Origin: Halosolutus gelatinilyticus
Lineage (GTDB): Archaea; Halobacteriota; Halobacteria; Halobacteriales; Natrialbaceae
DNA: 64,000 nt
Direction of reading: 5' to 3'
Assembly: GCF_023028105.1 (NCBI RefSeq)
Contig: NZ_CP095491.1
Span: forward strand, 3,596,001-3,660,000
A program made the position numbers and the translations under genes. The notes below the pieces were generated by a model that was not told the DNA's origin, made no database searches, and saw only the letters and a program-made list of their open reading frames with translations. This document shows positions 50,770 through 59,483 of this stretch, one piece after another. The stretch's first letter is position 1. Every line of letters begins with the position of its first letter.

Positions 50770-51429
50770 ATGGATCTCGGCAGTATCGCGCTCGTGCTGG
50801 GCGGTGTAGTCCTCCTGTTCGGCGGTGCCGCGCTCTCGGTGTACGGCGTCGTGCTCCTCGGCGCCCTCCTGGGTGGCAGCGGTGGTTACCTCGCCGGTCC
50901 GACTGTCGCTGCCGCGATCGGGTTCGAGGGGATCGTCGCCGTCGCCGGATCGATCGTTCTCGGAGCCGTGGCCGGCGGCGTTCTCGGGTACGTGCTCCTT
51001 TCGGCCGCCGTGGCCGCGATGAGCTTCGTCGTCGGCACGTTCCTCGGACTGACGACGCTCGCCCCGGTGCTCGTCGACGGACCGTGGTACGTCGAGGCCG
51101 GCGCGGCGATCGCACTCGGTCTCGTCGCGGCGGTCCTCGGGGCGCTCCTGACGAAGCGGATGATGGGCCTGCTCACGGCGTTCGTCGGCGCCGCGTTCGC
51201 GTCCCGATCGATCACGATCGATCACTTCGTCGCCGCGCGGGAGGCGTTCCACCCCGAGCCCCTGCTGTTCGACGTCACCGCGCCGGCGTTTCTCGCGCTC
51301 GTCGCGCTCGGCATCTGCTCGCAGGTCGGCCTCTTCAAGTTCGGCTACGTGACGCGGATCGCCCGCCTGCTTCCCGGTTCGAAAGCCATCCCCGGACGTC
51401 GGCGCCGCGACGACTCCAAACCGACCTGA
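50770..51429 (+). CDS. Multi-pass Gly/Ala-rich membrane protein (DUF4203/TMEM198-like)
   Basis: A 219-residue protein with about seven hydrophobic segments rich in small residues (SIALVLGGVVLLFGGAALSV at the start; VAGGVLGYVLLSAAVAAMSF; AAIALGLVAAVLGALL) and a basic C-terminal tail (KAIPGRRRRDDSKP). The Gly-rich alternating pattern resembles DUF4203/TMEM198-type membrane proteins; the match is loose. Function unknown. The start is supported by an upstream TATA-like element. Confidence 0.7.
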   Translation: MDLGSIALVLGGVVLLFGGAALSVYGVVLLGALLGGSGGYLAGPTVAAAIGFEGIVAVAGSIVLGAVAGGVLGYVLLSAAVAAMSFVVGTFLGLTTLAPVLVDGPWYVEAGAAIALGLVAAVLGALLTKRMMGLLTAFVGAAFASRSITIDHFVAAREAFHPEPLLFDVTAPAFLALVALGICSQVGLFKFGYVTRIARLLPGSKAIPGRRRRDDSKPT

Positions 51430-51582
51430 ACGCGTTCGAGGACCGCTCGTAGCGTTCGTGTTGTTCAGTTCGACGGCGGCTACACGCGTGCGCGTAGAAT
51501 TAGCAAAACTACAAGAGAAAGAGAGATCGGTCTCGATCGAGCCCGATCGGTCGTTTATGAGGGTTCGTCACGAACGCCGGGT

Positions 51583-51912
51583 ATGGTGCTCGATCGATAC
51601 TCCGAGGAACGAACCGACCTCGACCCGGCCGACGGCGAAGTTGAGACGGCCGAACTGGCCGTTACGGACGACGTACTCGTCAAGGCGTTCGCCCTCGGAC
51701 CGAACGCGGAACTCGACCCTCACGATCACCCCGACAGCACGAACGTCTTCCACGTGCTCGAAGGGGCGGTCACGGTCGTCCGAGACGACGAGAGCGAACG
51801 AGTCGCGGCCCCCGGTGTCGTACTCCACGAACGGGGCGCCGTCCACGGAGCGCGGAACGAAACCGACGAGACGGTCGTGTTTACGGCGAGCCTCTGTCCC
51901 CTCCCGTCGTAA
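51583..51912 (+). CDS. Cupin domain protein
   Basis: A 109-residue single-domain cupin. Motif 1 is AELDPHDHPDSTNVFHVLEG (metal His and Glu-like positions), and motif 2 is PGVVLHERGAVHGARNETDE. Such proteins bind a metal ion and can be enzymes, sugar isomerases or effector sensors; no specific role can be read. Start ATG 51583. Confidence 0.9.
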   Translation: MVLDRYSEERTDLDPADGEVETAELAVTDDVLVKAFALGPNAELDPHDHPDSTNVFHVLEGAVTVVRDDESERVAAPGVVLHERGAVHGARNETDETVVFTASLCPLPS

Positions 51913-51944
51913 GCGAGTTCGCGTTTCGCACTCCCTTCGCCGTT

Positions 51945-53120
51945 TCAGCTCCGATCGGGGTTCGAGCCCTCGGAGTCGGATTCTGCCCCCCGATCGGGTT
52001 CGGGTCGGGGACCGGTCGACGTCTCCGAAATGCTATCGATCTCGTCGGGTTCGCTCGAAACGTCTCCCTCCTTGATGGCCTGGGCCTCCTGTTCCATCGC
52101 CTCGACGTCCAGAGTCGCCTCCTCGTCGATCTCGCCGATCATCTCGGCGATGTCGTCGAGGCCGATCAGTTCGCGGGTCTCCTCGTCGAACTCGAGGCTC
52201 TCGAGTTGGCCGTCGCCGTCCGCGACGTCGCTGCCGGTGAGGTGTCTGCCGTAGCGGCCGATCATCGAGGACAGCTCCTGCGGGAGCACGAACGTCGTCG
52301 ACTCGCTCTCGCCGATCTCGGTCAGCGCGTCCATCCCCTTGTCGATCACCGCGCGTTCGCCCATCGACTCCGCCGATCGCGCGCGAAGCACGGTCGAGAT
52401 GGCGTCACCCTGCGCTTCGAGGATCTGGCTCTGTTTCTCCCCCTGGGCGCGGATGATGTTCGACTGCTTGTCGCCCTCGGCCTTCTCGACGGCGCTGCGG
52501 CGTTCACCCTGCGCTTCGAGGATCATCGCCCGCCGTCTGCGCTCGGCGGAGGTTTGCTGTTCCATCGCCCCTTTGACGCCCTGCGACGGCGTCACTTCCC
52601 GGACCTCGACGCTCTCGACGCGGATCCCCCACTCGTCGGTGGGTTCGTCGAGTTCCGTCCGGATGCGCTCGTTGATCATCTCGCGCCTGCTCAGGGTGTC
52701 GTCGAGTTCCATGTCGCCGATCACGGCGCGGAGGGTCGTCTGCGCGAGGTTCGAGACCGCCCGCCGGTAATCGTCGACCTCGAGGAACGCGCGTTCGGCG
52801 TCCATCACCCTGATGTAGACGACGGCGTCGGCGGTGACGGGCGAGTTGTCCCGCGTGATCGCCTCCTGGGACGGCACGTCGATCGTCTGGGTTCGCATAT
52901 CGAACGTGTACACCCGGGAAACGAACGGCGGCACGACGTTCAACCCCGGTTCGAGGAGGCCGCGGTACTCGCCGAAGATCGTCAGCGCACCCCTGTCGTA
53001 CGCGTCGACGATCTCGATCATCGAGACGACGGTGACGGCCGCGACCACGAGTACGAGGCCGCCAACCAGCAGCGTCGGATCGCCGACTTGCAGGGGGAAG
53101 ACGGACGAGGGGATCATCAT
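51945..53120 (-). CDS. SPFH/band-7 (stomatin-like) membrane protein
   Basis: A 391-residue stomatin-type protein. One N-terminal transmembrane segment (TLLVGGLVLVVAAVTVVSMI) precedes the SPFH domain (GLLEPGLNVVPPFVSRVYTF, TIDVPSQEAITRDNSPVTAD). A helical coiled-coil region follows with RRAMILEAQGERRSAVEKAE and GDKQSNIIRAQGEKQSQILE, and the C-terminal tail is acidic. It organises membrane microdomains or controls proteases. An NfeD partner is usual in operons but none is adjacent. The start could also be the second Met at 53117. Confidence 0.93.
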   Translation of the reverse strand: MMIPSSVFPLQVGDPTLLVGGLVLVVAAVTVVSMIEIVDAYDRGALTIFGEYRGLLEPGLNVVPPFVSRVYTFDMRTQTIDVPSQEAITRDNSPVTADAVVYIRVMDAERAFLEVDDYRRAVSNLAQTTLRAVIGDMELDDTLSRREMINERIRTELDEPTDEWGIRVESVEVREVTPSQGVKGAMEQQTSAERRRRAMILEAQGERRSAVEKAEGDKQSNIIRAQGEKQSQILEAQGDAISTVLRARSAESMGERAVIDKGMDALTEIGESESTTFVLPQELSSMIGRYGRHLTGSDVADGDGQLESLEFDEETRELIGLDDIAEMIGEIDEEATLDVEAMEQEAQAIKEGDVSSEPDEIDSISETSTGPRPEPDRGAESDSEGSNPDRS

Positions 53121-53255
53121 CTACACATCGGTCTCCAGCCGAAAAACAGTTTACCCGGCATTAGTAATTACGTCCGGTCTAGCCTCGTTACGGAAGACGA
53201 GCACGGCGAGCCTTCCGCCGTTCGCGCGGGTAGTGGACGATCTACGCCTCCGTCG

Positions 53256-54164
53256 TCAGCCGACCAATTCGATCAGCACGAACAGCGACCCGATCGACGC
53301 GACGGTGGTGACGAAGACGTTGAGCGAGGCGAACGACGCGTCGCCGCCGAGTTCGTTCGCGAAGACGTACGTCGAGACCGCCGTCGGCGTCCCGAGCATC
53401 ACGACGCTGGCGGCGAACGTGGCGGAGTCGACCGCGAGCGTCGAGAAGACGAGCCACGCGAGGACCGGCATCCACCCGATCTTGAGCGCAGCAACGGCGG
53501 CCGTCGTCCCGACGTCGACGTCCGGGAGATCGACCCGGAGCGACGCGCCGACGCAGAGCAACGCGAGCGGCAGCGCGAGCGACCCGATCGCGTCCAGGCC
53601 GGTGACGACGGGGCCGGGGATCGAGAGGCCGATCGAGCCGACCGCGAGGCCGAGGACCAGCACGGACAGCACCGGGTTCGTCAGGAGCGACCGGAGTTCG
53701 TCGGCGATCGCGGCGTCGGACCCGTTGAACGACGACAGCACCACGATCGTCAGCGGCACCTGCATCAGGGAAACGATGCCGAGGATGACGCTCGCGGCGG
53801 CCGTCACCGCGGCGTCGAACGTCGCGGCGACGAGCGGCAGCCCGAGGTAGCCGAGGTTCGAGTGATACGACTGGATGATCGCGACGCTCTGTCGCGGCCG
53901 CGAACCCCGCCCGCGGTGGACGATCCACGCCGCGCCCGCGGTGGCGAACAGGACGATCGAGAGGCCTGCGAACAGCGCCGGCGAGAGGAGGTCGCCGATC
54001 GCCTGGTCGAACGTCGAGACGAAGATGAGCGCCGGGAGCGCGACGTAGTAGGCGGTCGCGTTGAGCCGCGCGGTCCGCCCGGCGTCGAGGACGCCGATCG
54101 CGCGCAGCCCCGTTCCGAGCAACAACACGACGAGCAGCGCAGCCAGTCGAACGAGAACCTCCAT
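53256..54164 (-). CDS. AEC family transporter (auxin efflux carrier type)
   Basis: A 302-residue protein with ten predicted transmembrane helices in two halves of five. Features include NATAYYVALPALIFVSTFDQ, SYHSNLGYLGLPLVAATFDA and LCVGASLRVDLPDVDV, and the half-helix region TPTAVSTYVFANELGGDASF. AEC proteins export or exchange organic anions or auxin-like compounds; the substrate here is unknown. Start ATG 54164. Confidence 0.9.
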   Translation of the reverse strand: MEVLVRLAALLVVLLLGTGLRAIGVLDAGRTARLNATAYYVALPALIFVSTFDQAIGDLLSPALFAGLSIVLFATAGAAWIVHRGRGSRPRQSVAIIQSYHSNLGYLGLPLVAATFDAAVTAAASVILGIVSLMQVPLTIVVLSSFNGSDAAIADELRSLLTNPVLSVLVLGLAVGSIGLSIPGPVVTGLDAIGSLALPLALLCVGASLRVDLPDVDVGTTAAVAALKIGWMPVLAWLVFSTLAVDSATFAASVVMLGTPTAVSTYVFANELGGDASFASLNVFVTTVASIGSLFVLIELVG

Positions 54165-54254
54165 GTATCCGGCCAGTCGACTCGCGGGTTTGACGGTTCG
54201 GATTCCGGCCGAAAACGCGAGGGGGTGCGACGGCCGGGATCGGATGCGGTTCGA

Positions 54255-54494
54255 TTACCGCGCGTCGGACTCGGATTCGGAGCGGAGCCCGCGATCGGTC
54301 AGGTCGTCTACGTGTTCGCGGATCGCGTCGACGTCCTGGCGTCGCTCGCCGATCGTCGCTCCGACGAGGGCGCCGAGGGCGGCCCCGGTGCTCGCGGCGT
54401 TTCGACTGACCAGTCCGCCGACGAAGGCGCCGATCGCGGCGCCGGTCGCTGCGTATCGCGCCCGGTTCAGAACGCGCGTCACGTGGTCGAGCAT
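54255..54494 (-). CDS. Small Gly-zipper protein
   Basis: A 79-residue protein with a central glycine-zipper (YAATGAAIGAFVGGLVSRNA then STGAALGALVGATIG), able to insert in or associate with membranes, and a polar charged C terminus. Role unknown. A textbook TATA box (GGTTATAAATG on the plus strand, 54516-54526) sits 27 bases before ATG 54494, supporting a leaderless start. Confidence 0.75.
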   Translation of the reverse strand: MLDHVTRVLNRARYAATGAAIGAFVGGLVSRNAASTGAALGALVGATIGERRQDVDAIREHVDDLTDRGLRSESESDAR

Positions 54495-54515
54495 GTATCG
54501 AACTTCGCGACTGTC

Positions 54516-54526
54516 GGTTATAAATG
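54516..54526 (-). promoter_or_regulatory. TATA box of the Gly-zipper gene
   Basis: The minus strand reads CATTTATAACC, centred 27 bases before the start at 54494, a strong leaderless haloarchaeal promoter element. Confidence 0.7.
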
Positions 54527-54591
54527 TACGACCTCGAATCGAGGATCGGCGGGCCGTCTCCGACGGTCGAACGGGGGCGCTCGGCCCGCCG

Positions 54592-55566
54592 TCACCGCCG
54601 AAGTCTGGCGACGGGCTCCCCGCCCCGGTCGTCGACCTCGACTAGCCCGTCGTCTTCGAGATCCGAGAGCAGGCCGCGGAGCCACTCCCGTCCGTACTCG
54701 CCGTCGGGGGTGTAATCGATCCGGATCCGGTGGCCGAGCGTATCGATCCCGAGTTCGTCGTACTCCCGGAGCGTCCCGACCACGCGGCCCCGGAACTGGC
54801 GACGGCTCCCCTCGAAGGAGGGCTGCGTGGGGACGTCGGGCGCCGTAAAGTCGCCGCTGGCGTAGGCGCCACACCACTCGCGCCACGGGCAGCCGACCTC
54901 GTCGCAGCGCGGCGTCTGCGTGCAGGCGACCCCGCCGAGTTCCATGATCGCGTTGTTCCAGACGCGGGACTCGCCCTCGGGCATGAGTTCGTTCGCAGCC
55001 GCCTCGAAGGCCCGATCGTCGTCCGGGATATCGAAGGCGCGGTAGGTGACCCGCTTGACGTTCGTGTCGACGACGGCGTCGCCGTTGTCGAACGCGAAAC
55101 TCGCCACCGCGTTCGCGGTGTAGGGACCGACGCCCATCAGCTCCTGTAAGCCCTCGGGCGTCGTCGGGAACTCGCCGTCGAACTCCCGTTCCACCTGTCC
55201 GGCCGCCTCGTGGAGGTACTTCGCCCGGTTGTTGTAGCCGAGACTGTGGCCCGTCCAGAAGCCGACGACGTCCGCCCGATCGGCCGCCGCCAGCTCCGCG
55301 GTCGTCGGCCACCGATCGAGAAAGTCCTCCCAGGCCGCGACGACCCGATCGAGCTGGGTCTGCTGGCTCATCACCTCGCTGACGAGGATCTCGTAGGGAT
55401 CGTCGGTCTCCCGCCACGGGAACGATCGGTGGTCGGCTTCGTACCACGCGATCAGCGCCTCCCGAACCGCGTCGAGGTCGTCCGGGAGCGTCCACTCACC
55501 GGTCTCGTTCGCCTCGCCGGTGCCGTCATCGTCGTCCGGCCCCCGCTCTGACTCCGCGTCGCTCAT
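54592..55566 (-). CDS. mutY: A/G-specific adenine glycosylase MutY
   Basis: A 324-residue MutY. The HhH-GPD core contains catalytic Glu in EILVSEVMSQQTQLDRVV, the helix-hairpin-helix LMGVGPYTANAVASF and catalytic Asp in AVVDTNVKRVTYRAF. The [4Fe-4S] Cys set is C-x5-C-x4-C-x5-C (CTQTPRCDEVGCPWREWC). The C-terminal region (SRRQFRGRVVGTLREYDELG) is shorter than the bacterial NUDIX-like domain. It removes adenine mispaired with 8-oxoguanine. It starts with an acidic lead of about 40 residues after ATG 55566. The upstream frame does not align. Confidence 0.93.
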   Translation of the reverse strand: MSDAESERGPDDDDGTGEANETGEWTLPDDLDAVREALIAWYEADHRSFPWRETDDPYEILVSEVMSQQTQLDRVVAAWEDFLDRWPTTAELAAADRADVVGFWTGHSLGYNNRAKYLHEAAGQVEREFDGEFPTTPEGLQELMGVGPYTANAVASFAFDNGDAVVDTNVKRVTYRAFDIPDDDRAFEAAANELMPEGESRVWNNAIMELGGVACTQTPRCDEVGCPWREWCGAYASGDFTAPDVPTQPSFEGSRRQFRGRVVGTLREYDELGIDTLGHRIRIDYTPDGEYGREWLRGLLSDLEDDGLVEVDDRGGEPVARLRR

Positions 55567-55723
55567 CGGTCGTGCTAGCCAACGGGACGGCTTACGTGTA
55601 CTGGTCCCGATCGCGCTCTCGACCGATCGGTGCTGCGCTGTGCGGCCGGGAACGACGGCGTCGGTAATTCGACGTCGGACGGAGCACGAAAGGACTATCC
55701 GCCCGGCTGAACTCCGCTCTCGT

Positions 55724-56047
55724 ATGAGCCTCGACGATCTCACCGAGGACGTAGAGCAGTCGTACGCCGGCATCGAGGAGGAACTGTCCGTCTCGCTCGA
55801 TCGGGAGACCCGAAACGAACTCGCCCTGCTCGAGGCCGCGCTCGAGCCCGAGGATACCGACGAACTCGTTCGTCGGGCGATCCACCTGCTGTTCCAGACG
55901 ACCGTCGACACCGGAAAGCTCGACTTCCAGCTTCGATCGGCCTACGACGTCACCTACGACGAGTACCTCTCGGGGATGACCTTCGATGAGATGACCGGCG
56001 CGGATCAGTATCCGACGATGGACGACGAGCGGCGCTACCAGTTCTAG
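55724..56047 (+). CDS. Conserved haloarchaeal protein of unknown function
   Basis: A 107-residue acidic protein with two predicted helical regions, SVSLDRETRNELALLEAALE and DTDELVRRAIHLLFQTTVDT, and a conserved C-terminal segment (YDEYLSGMTFDEMTGADQYP). No family name recalled. Its stop overlaps the convergent receiver gene by four bases. ATG 55724 starts MSLDDLTEDVEQSYAG. Confidence 0.75.
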   Translation: MSLDDLTEDVEQSYAGIEEELSVSLDRETRNELALLEAALEPEDTDELVRRAIHLLFQTTVDTGKLDFQLRSAYDVTYDEYLSGMTFDEMTGADQYPTMDDERRYQF

Positions 56048-56559
56048 CGGACGCGATCGTCCCGGTTCGGGAGTCGGGCGGTCGACACCCAAAACAGGAC
56101 GAGGCGAGCGAGCACGTCGTCGAACGCCTCGCGATCGGCGGGGACCGGAACGTACGCGTTCGCGTGCCGATCGTAGTAGGCTCGCACCTCGGACGCCGTC
56201 GCCGCCGATCCGGTTCGGTTCTCGTCGCCGTCCGGGCGGCGCGACTCGACCGGGGCGCCGAAAACGACGACGGGAATGCGGGCGAGCCGCCGGTCGTTGG
56301 CGATCGCTTCGAGGAATTCGTGGCCGCCTATACCGTCCCTGACGTCGAGCAACACGAGACTCGCCTGCGGGATGCCGGCGTCGGACTCACGATCGCCGAG
56401 GAACGCGAGCGCCTCGGCGGGTTCCTCGACCGCGTGGAGGTCGACGTCGCGGTCGTCGGCCTCGACGGTCGCGGTCGTGATTCGAACCAGCTCGGACGAC
56501 CGCGAGATCAGCAGTACGGTCGTCCGTTCGAAGGTGCTGTGTCGATCGAACATTGCCAT
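56044..56559 (-). CDS. Orphan response-regulator receiver-like protein
   Basis: A 171-residue single receiver domain. The phosphoacceptor-like Asp is in SLVLLDVRDGIGG, followed by LARIPVVVFGAPVESRR (T/S loop replaced by Gly). The usual acidic pair at the end of strand 1 is missing (VLLISRSSELVR), and the conserved Lys appears replaced in HANAYVPVPAD. It is therefore a degenerate or atypical receiver, possibly phosphorylation-independent. No histidine kinase is adjacent. ATG 56559 or 56553 are both possible. Confidence 0.8.
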   Translation of the reverse strand: MAMFDRHSTFERTTVLLISRSSELVRITTATVEADDRDVDLHAVEEPAEALAFLGDRESDAGIPQASLVLLDVRDGIGGHEFLEAIANDRRLARIPVVVFGAPVESRRPDGDENRTGSAATASEVRAYYDRHANAYVPVPADREAFDDVLARLVLFWVSTARLPNRDDRVR

Positions 56560-56676
56560 CTGGTCGGATTCATCTGTGGTGCCGGGACGCGTCGGCGTCG
56601 AGTCTCGTCTCCGCCGTCGTTCTCCCGCCGAGCGTCCGTCTCCCGCCGCGGCTGCTGGTTCGCGATCGGTCGCAGC

Positions 56677-58581
56677 TCAGTCGTCGATCGGCGCCGCGCT
56701 CGAGAGGTCCTCGTCGATGTCCGCCTCGGCCATCTTCTCGACCAGGGCGTCGATGACCTCCTCGCGGCGACCCTTGACGAATTTGATCGAGCCGACGACG
56801 AGGTGGCCGCCGCCGGAGACGCCGCCGCCGGGGACCTCCGCTTCGAGTTCGGAGACCATCCGCGGGATGTCGAGTCGGACGCCGTCGGACCGAAGCACCG
56901 CGAAGTCGGGTCCGTAGCCGACCGTGATCACGGGGTCGCCGGTCTCCTCGATCTTGCGATCGTGGATCTCGCCCGTCGTTTTACCCGGCGCGGGGTAGGT
57001 AAAGCGGTGGGCGAAGTTCTCGACGTCGATCCGGTAGAGGTGGGCGCCGTTGTCCAGTTCCTCGTGTTCGAGGTGGGCCATCGCGGCGTCGAGTTGCTCG
57101 TCGACCTCCTCGCGGGCCCGATCCGCGAAGAAAGAAACGAGGTCGCGGTGGTGCCCCTCGTCGTCCGAGTCGAGCTGGAGCAGATCCCGGATCAGCTGGT
57201 CGCCGGCGTTGTACCGCAGCCAGAAGGCCGCGTAGTCGAGCGCCTCGCTGACGTCCTGGAGCCGCTCCTCGTCGTACCCCTCCTCGGCGGCGAGCGCGAG
57301 GTAGTCGTCCATCGCGTCGGCCTTCGATCGGTCCGAGAGCCCGGCGACGGCCGGGACGTGCCGGAGCTCGTCGGTGATCTCCGGGTAGATCATCCGCGCG
57401 AGCTCGACGCAGCACATCCCCGTCGTGATCCGGTAGTCTTCGTCGTGGAGGTACGGATTGACGTGAGCGTCGAGCAGATCCTCGACGGCCTCGGGGTCGG
57501 GGTGGTGGTGGTCGACGACCGCGATCGGGATGTCGTAGTGGGCCAGCGTCTCGTAGGCCGGGACGTCCTCGGCCGTCGAGCCGTTGTCGAGCATGAGCAG
57601 GAGGGGAAGCTGCTGGCCGTGTTTCTCGCGGTCCTCGAGCGCGAAGTTCAGGTCGCGCGTGGCATCTTCCATCTCGTAGAACGGCGCCTTGGCGGGCAGG
57701 CGCTTGATGAGGTGACGCGCCGCGTCGGCGTCCTCGTGGACGTCGGCGATGAACCGTTCGAGGGCGATCTGGACCGGGACGGCGGCGCACATCCCGTCGC
57801 CGTCGGCGTGGTGGCGCACGCGGATCGGACGGCCGTCGAGGACCGTCCGCCGGAGCAGTTTCGCGACCTCGCGGAGGTCGGGGCGGAGCTTCTCAAACGC
57901 CGGCCAGTCGATCAGCGGCTCGACGTCGTGGGGTTCGGCGCGCTCTTCGAGCGCGATCTCGAGTCGTTCACGGGCGTCTTCCGCGTCTTCACCCTCGAAC
58001 TTCGAGAGCCCGTCGACCTCGATCTGCAGCGTGTTCTCGCGGTGTTCGGGCACCCCGGTGACGCGGACGACGTCACCGACCTCGATCCGGGGATAGGCGC
58101 GGACGCCGGCCTCCTCGAAGGCGGCACAGGGGACGACGCCGTACTCGTCGGCGACGTGGAAGATCGTCGGGCCGCCGGTCTGTTTGACCTGAACGACCTC
58201 GCCCTCGAGGTGGATCTGCTCGCCGACGTTCGACTCGAGCCGATCGGTGCTCGTCAGGGGGTAGTCGTGATCGACATCCTCCAGCGTGTACTCGTCGACG
58301 TCGACCGGTTCGAACGCCATGTCGCCGTTGTCGCGGACGCTCTCCAGTTCGACCACGAACTCGTCGCCGACGGTGTAGGTCCCTTCGAGGACCGATTCGT
58401 GGACGAGTCCGGAGACCGAGTCGGAGAGATCGACGAAAACGCCGTAATCGACGATACCGTTGATCTCGGCGAGATAGGGGGTGTTCCGTTCGACGTCGTC
58501 TGCGGTGCACTCGGCAGCGAGATCGTAGACGACGGAATCCCCGTCGCGCGCGCCGGATTCGCCGGCAGGCTCAGCTGTCAT
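56677..58581 (-). CDS. Archaeal RecJ-like DHH phosphoesterase with S1/OB domains
   Basis: A 634-residue protein. An N-terminal S1 domain (YLAEINGIVDYGVFVDLSDS) and a second OB fold (LEGEVVQVKQTGGPTIFHVA) precede the DHH core: motif I IRVRHHADGDGMCAAVPV, motif III VVDHHHPDPEAVEDLLD. The DHHA1 end carries GGGVSGGGHLVVGSIKF. It is of the haloarchaeal RecJ group, predicted single-strand nucleases on DNA or RNA that can associate with the replisome (GINS/GAN-like); S1/OB domains may bind the nucleic acid. ATG 58581 was chosen; a TATA-like GGTTATACG about 29 bases upstream supports it. Confidence 0.92.
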   Translation of the reverse strand: MTAEPAGESGARDGDSVVYDLAAECTADDVERNTPYLAEINGIVDYGVFVDLSDSVSGLVHESVLEGTYTVGDEFVVELESVRDNGDMAFEPVDVDEYTLEDVDHDYPLTSTDRLESNVGEQIHLEGEVVQVKQTGGPTIFHVADEYGVVPCAAFEEAGVRAYPRIEVGDVVRVTGVPEHRENTLQIEVDGLSKFEGEDAEDARERLEIALEERAEPHDVEPLIDWPAFEKLRPDLREVAKLLRRTVLDGRPIRVRHHADGDGMCAAVPVQIALERFIADVHEDADAARHLIKRLPAKAPFYEMEDATRDLNFALEDREKHGQQLPLLLMLDNGSTAEDVPAYETLAHYDIPIAVVDHHHPDPEAVEDLLDAHVNPYLHDEDYRITTGMCCVELARMIYPEITDELRHVPAVAGLSDRSKADAMDDYLALAAEEGYDEERLQDVSEALDYAAFWLRYNAGDQLIRDLLQLDSDDEGHHRDLVSFFADRAREEVDEQLDAAMAHLEHEELDNGAHLYRIDVENFAHRFTYPAPGKTTGEIHDRKIEETGDPVITVGYGPDFAVLRSDGVRLDIPRMVSELEAEVPGGGVSGGGHLVVGSIKFVKGRREEVIDALVEKMAEADIDEDLSSAAPIDD

Positions 58582-58897
58582 CTTGGCCCGTAATTTGAGA
58601 CGGTCGCGTATAACCCTTGTCAAGAAGGGATGTCACCGCCTCGTACCGGCCGCGGTTCCGACACTGCACCGGCGGTCGATCGATCGGCGCGCGGGGTAGC
58701 GCCCCTCTCGAGACCGGTTCCGATCTGAAGCGAGCTGACGGAGCGGGAAGACGCGTCTCGGTTGGGTCGCTGGCGCACCCGAGACGGGATGCGGTACGGT
58801 CGGACGTCTTCCGGTTCGACGGGCGCGTCCTCCGGTTCGACCGGGACGTCGAAGCTCGAAGCAGCCGCGATCGAACTCGCGCCTTCGCGTTCTCGCC
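58582..58897. other. Intergenic region RecJ-like / UspA
   Basis: A 316-base gap between the start of the RecJ-like gene and the stop of uspA, both on the minus strand. The left end holds the RecJ-like promoter (TATA-like element near 58606-58614). The rest is GC-rich, without a plausible gene or RNA. A frame across it is an antisense shadow. Confidence 0.45.
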
Positions 58898-59344
58898 TCA
58901 GTTCGTGACCACGGTGACCGGCCCGTCGTACTCCAGGAGGACCTGCTGGGTCGCGTCGCCGAACAGGGCCTTCCCCGCGGGAGAGCGCTTGCGACCCGAG
59001 AGGAAGACGTGGTCGCAATCGTACTCGTCGGCGGCGTCGAGGATGACGTCGCCTTTGTCGCCGACGTAGCCGACCGTTTCGTACTCGACGCCGAACTCCG
59101 ACAGGACCTCCGCCGCGACGTCCTGCGCGAATCGTTCGGCGCCCTCGCGGGCGTCGTCGGTTGTGTACGTTCCCTCGGAGCTGGCGATCGACGACATCGC
59201 CTGCTTGCGAGCGGCGTACTCCTCGTCGGTCGTCGCGTGAATCAGGACGATCGTCGCGGCGGTGCATTCGGCGAACGTCCCTGCCTTGCGTGCGAGGGCT
59301 TTCGATTCGGCCGTCGGCTCGACCACTACGAGTGCTCGTTCCAT
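58898..59344 (-). CDS. Universal stress protein UspA family
   Basis: A 148-residue UspA domain: RALVVVEPTAESKALARKAG at the start and the ATP-binding G-2x-G-9x-G(S/T)-like end, VFLSGRKRSPAGKALFGDAT with QQVLLEYDGPVTVV. Such proteins bind ATP or AMP and act in stress or transport regulation. The gene is divergent from the GntP-family permease, with which it shares a 139-base AT-rich promoter region, a common USP-transporter pairing. Confidence 0.92.
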   Translation of the reverse strand: MERALVVVEPTAESKALARKAGTFAECTAATIVLIHATTDEEYAARKQAMSSIASSEGTYTTDDAREGAERFAQDVAAEVLSEFGVEYETVGYVGDKGDVILDAADEYDCDHVFLSGRKRSPAGKALFGDATQQVLLEYDGPVTVVTN

Positions 59345-59483
59345 ATGTTGGACGCTATTTTACGAATGACTAAATACGTGTGGAAATAGCTAGTTTATGC
59401 ATACTAACAATAACTAATATTCATACTATTTTCGGATCTAGATCAAAAACTATACCAATTTAAATCGGGAACCCTGTTGGCAA
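59345..59483. promoter_or_regulatory. AT-rich bidirectional promoter uspA / gntP
   Basis: A 139-base AT-rich region between divergent start codons. For gntP, ATTTAAATC at 59458-59466 lies about 22 bases before the ATG and ACTATACC at 59449-59456 about 31 bases before. For uspA, ATTTTACG (59352-59359) is close to the start. Shared regulation is plausible. Confidence 0.5.

Noticed and set aside
52206-54848. Open frame of 880 codons on the plus strand
   Set aside because: It is antisense to the SPFH, AEC, Gly-zipper and MutY genes, which have clear families and codon bias.
56164-58593. Open frame of 809 codons on the plus strand
   Set aside because: Antisense to the RecJ-like and receiver genes; composition typical of a GC-rich shadow frame.
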